51,785 bases of DNA from an uncultured Ruminococcus sp. (GTDB lineage: Bacteria; Bacillota; Clostridia; Oscillospirales; Ruminococcaceae). The notes under the pieces were generated by a model. It worked only from the letters and a program-made list of their open reading frames with translations. It did no database searches and was not told where the DNA came from. The DNA lies in NCBI GenBank assembly GCA_900539095.1, contig UQAR01000005.1, forward strand, positions 1 through 51,785. The letters are read 5' to 3'. Made by a program: the position numbers and the translations under genes. Shown in pieces: positions 50,177-51,785 of this stretch (position 1 is its first letter; each line of letters opens with the position of its first letter).

Positions 50177-50190
50177 CGTAAACGTTTCCC
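50177..50190 (-). promoter_or_regulatory. LacI-family operator 2 of cellobiose phosphorylase
   Basis: CGTAAACGTTTCCC has the same core as operator 1. The two centres are 22 bp apart, two turns of the helix, so two dimers can bind on the same face. Confidence 0.7.
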
Positions 50191-50225
50191 TCATAGATCC
50201 CGTCATTATTCATAACGCTTATATT

Positions 50226-50254
50226 ATTTTAGCATACTTCCGATAGCTTTACAA
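50226..50254 (-). promoter_or_regulatory. Promoter of cellobiose phosphorylase
   Basis: On the minus strand, TTGTAA (50249-50254), a 17-base spacer and TAAAAT (50226-50231). Both operators lie downstream, so repression would be by roadblock. The rest of the 345-base gap to the next gene is AT-rich and holds only the divergent promoter. Confidence 0.6.
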
Positions 50255-50403
50255 GGGGGTAAAGCCAAAAAAATGGGCGTATTTTCAAAAAACTTTTTCA
50301 CGATTATTGAATTTTGAAACTTAAACGATTGAAAGATTTTTTCAATATTTAGAATTGTTTATAATATCCAATATGCCACAGATTTATTTAGTAAATTCAT
50401 ATA

Positions 50404-50432
50404 TTGAAATATATAAGAAAATGTGGTACTAT
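50404..50432 (+). promoter_or_regulatory. Promoter of the unknown lipoprotein
   Basis: TTGAAA (50404-50409), a 17-base spacer and TACTAT (50427-50432) with an upstream TG. Confidence 0.65.
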
Positions 50433-50464
50433 GCAGATACAAATACAGAAAGTGAGTGTTTAAC

Positions 50465-51334
50465 ATGAAAGGTACAAAATATATTGTAAGTATCATCACG
50501 TCAATAGCTATATTGTTTCTTTGCTCCTGTTCTAAATCAGACGACACAAAGAAGGCAGAATCCACATCAGCGGCAGATACAGTCACAGACAGCTCGGAAG
50601 TGAAAACGGCGGACACTTCATACACGATAATTATTGATGACAAGATATACTATCTGAGCAGCAAGGTGCTAACTGAAGAAGAGAAAGCTTACATTGATGA
50701 GCAAGCTGCTAATGTTTCATCAACACATTATTTATATGACCCTGCTCTGCAATCAGACGGTGCTATCACAGATGTTAAGACAGATGTTTTCAGACTTGAC
50801 AACAAATATCTGTGCATGAAGATCAAATATGATGATCTTTACAGGAGCGTACAAAAGCTGTACACAGATAAAAATGAGATCGTATACGTTGTTTTTGAGC
50901 CTGCGGGAAGTAATTTCTCTTATACTGATAGCTTGCCTGACGGCTCTGAGATCACAGCCTATTATATTTATCACTGGTATGGAGAAGAACCATATGAGAT
51001 AACAGACAAAGACACTATCGACAAGATAACTGCGTGGATAGAAAACGCTAAATCTGTATGCAAGGATTATCCTTACATTGACGGTGCAGAATACGGCGGT
51101 GCTGACGCTTATGGGATCTCTCTTGAAAAGGTTGAACCAGGCGAAGTACATGAAAATCTTTGTATAATCGATGTTTCACAGTATTCGTGGGACAGCTCGA
51201 GCGGTCAGCACTCTCAAAGTAAAATATGCAATTTTAGCATAAAAGATGATACGGGCGAATTTCAGGATTACAATTTGCCAAAAGAAATGATAGATGAGAT
51301 AATCCCTCTTATAACAAGACCTAATGTTGAGTAA
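50465..51334 (+). CDS. Unknown lipoprotein
   Basis: I do not recognise this 289-aa protein. It has a lipoprotein signal: MKGTKYIVSIITSIAILFLCSCS, read in two parts, with the Cys of LCSC as lipid site. A Lys/Asp/Ser/Thr-rich linker follows (about 25-55), then a mixed alpha/beta domain rich in Tyr, Asp and Glu (YYIYHWYGEEPYEITDKD, PYIDGAEYGGADAYG). Its character resembles small secreted lipoproteins of unknown function common in Ruminococcus. The start ATG 50465 is chosen over an in-frame GTG three codons earlier. It is divergent from cellobiose phosphorylase and ends in a strong terminator. Confidence 0.7.
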   Translation: MKGTKYIVSIITSIAILFLCSCSKSDDTKKAESTSAADTVTDSSEVKTADTSYTIIIDDKIYYLSSKVLTEEEKAYIDEQAANVSSTHYLYDPALQSDGAITDVKTDVFRLDNKYLCMKIKYDDLYRSVQKLYTDKNEIVYVVFEPAGSNFSYTDSLPDGSEITAYYIYHWYGEEPYEITDKDTIDKITAWIENAKSVCKDYPYIDGAEYGGADAYGISLEKVEPGEVHENLCIIDVSQYSWDSSSGQHSQSKICNFSIKDDTGEFQDYNLPKEMIDEIIPLITRPNVE

Positions 51335-51346
51335 CGACACACAAAA

Positions 51347-51384
51347 ACCGGCGTGTATCTTCACGATACACGCCGGTCGTTTTT
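51347..51384. terminator. Bidirectional terminator between the last two genes
   Basis: Perfect 13-base arms ACCGGCGTGTATC (51347-51359) and GATACACGCCGGT (51365-51377), with A residues on the left and T residues on the right. Confidence 0.92.
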
Positions 51385-51392
51385 ATTATGTT

Positions 51393-51674
51393 TTATGATA
51401 CTTTGAGCCATGCACAAGCAAAATCAAGTGCCTCATAAAGGCTTGACTTTTCTGCTACCTTAACGATCTGCTCATTCGGCGGCAGTGTGATGTCTGTTGC
51501 TACTTTTCTTATTCTTACCTTGTTCGCAACGTCGAGTCCGCCGACCTTTTCTGTAGAAAGTATTTCGATCATGACTACATATTCGTCATACATATTTCCA
51601 AAATAGATATGATTTCCTTTTCTCACCAGCGGCAGTCCCTTATAGGTGAAAAATGCTTTCTTTTCTTCTGCCAT
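51393..51674 (-). CDS. Unknown small cytoplasmic protein (93 aa)
   Basis: I do not recognise a family for this 93-aa soluble protein. It starts MAEEKKAFFTYKGLPLVRKG, followed by YFGNMYDEYVVMIEIL, which suggests a compact beta-rich fold, and ends in a helix (SSLYEALDFACAWLKV). GGAGGAG lies 7-8 bases before the ATG and a TATAAT (minus strand, 51732-51737) lies upstream, its -35 lost at the contig end. With the strong shared terminator it is clearly a gene. No hydrophobic segment or signal peptide. Confidence 0.72.
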   Translation of the reverse strand: MAEEKKAFFTYKGLPLVRKGNHIYFGNMYDEYVVMIEILSTEKVGGLDVANKVRIRKVATDITLPPNEQIVKVAEKSSLYEALDFACAWLKVS

Positions 51675-51738
51675 TAGTATCTCCTCCGTTTCTCATAATA
51701 TCGTTTTATTCTCTTTATACTTTACCTTTTTATTATAC

Positions 51739-51785
51739 CTGTCTCTTATACACATCTGACGCTGCCGACGAATTAGACGGTGTAG
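51739..51785 (-). other. Nextera read-1 adapter with i5 index
   Basis: 51739-51757 is the Tn5 mosaic end in reverse complement, followed by the read-1 adapter tail (51758-51771). An 8-base block ATTAGACG (51772-51779) matches, from memory, the reverse complement of Nextera i5 index S510, and GTGTAG is the start of the P5 flow-cell sequence. This is library read-through, not genome. Confidence 0.97.

Overview
The window is a complete assembled contig from a low-to-mid GC Firmicute. It is most likely a fibre-degrading gut or rumen Ruminococcus or close relative (Oscillospiraceae). Several features point there: a cellobiose phosphorylase of the Ruminococcus type (GH94), a multidomain secreted GH5 endoglucanase, a GH5 lipoprotein, a sialate/xylan-type acetylesterase, an SGNH esterase lipoprotein, a class II xylose isomerase, a cohesin-like surface protein, Gram-positive lipoprotein signals, dipicolinate synthase genes (spore formation) and strong AGGAGG ribosome binding sites. 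Both ends carry untrimmed Nextera transposon adapter (1-23 and 51739-51785). The genomic sequence is therefore 24-51738, and the ends are library or assembly ends, not biological ones. No rRNA, tRNA, CRISPR array, prophage or transposase gene is visible.

Layout. 138-6448 is a forward cluster of tmcAL, a large secreted papain-like protease and a membrane-anchored cohesin-like protein. 6673-12550 holds a polysaccharide deacetylase, a methyl-accepting chemotaxis protein followed by phosphofructokinase, and glycogen synthase. 12776-20243 is forward: an ABC-F ATPase with a GNAT acetyltransferase, an acetylesterase, the ACT/UPF0210 pair, a TIM-barrel isomerase and a PHP phosphatase. 20287-21730 is the dipicolinate operon on the minus strand. 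22220-24719 is an alpha/beta hydrolase plus comM, facing an EF-G paralogue (24911-26992). A 1.3-kb repeat-rich gap precedes xylA. Then come a cation/proton antiporter and two divergent GH5 genes (31190-35636). A minus-strand gtrA / UGM-like oxidoreductase / GT-C glycosyltransferase operon follows (35803-39614). After it are a sugar-binding-domain GGDEF protein, an unknown membrane protein, an SGNH esterase lipoprotein, a GntR-ABC transporter operon (44592-47274), cellobiose phosphorylase, an unknown lipoprotein and an unknown 93-aa protein.

How the genes fit together. Secreted GH5 enzymes and esterases would open plant polysaccharide. Cellobiose is phosphorolysed in the cytoplasm by the GH94 enzyme behind a promoter with two LacI-type operators. 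Xylose enters through xylA, hexose phosphate flows through phosphofructokinase, and surplus is stored through glgA. No sugar transporter and no HTH-bearing LacI regulator is in the window, so those parts must lie elsewhere.

The most interesting signals are five. (1) A lysine-rich Ig-Fn3-Ig-Fn3 C-terminal module of about 265 residues is shared by the protease and the GH5 endoglucanase 30 kb apart. (2) A cohesin-like protein held by a transmembrane helix lies directly downstream of that protease. (3) Eleven copies of a short palindromic repeat all lie between genes. (4) A roughly 245-bp repeat occurs in two inverted copies 15 kb apart, together with other element-like repeats. (5) Two candidate non-coding RNAs can be drawn from promoter, terminator or hairpin evidence. 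All function calls come from reading the sequence by eye and from family knowledge; no database search was run.
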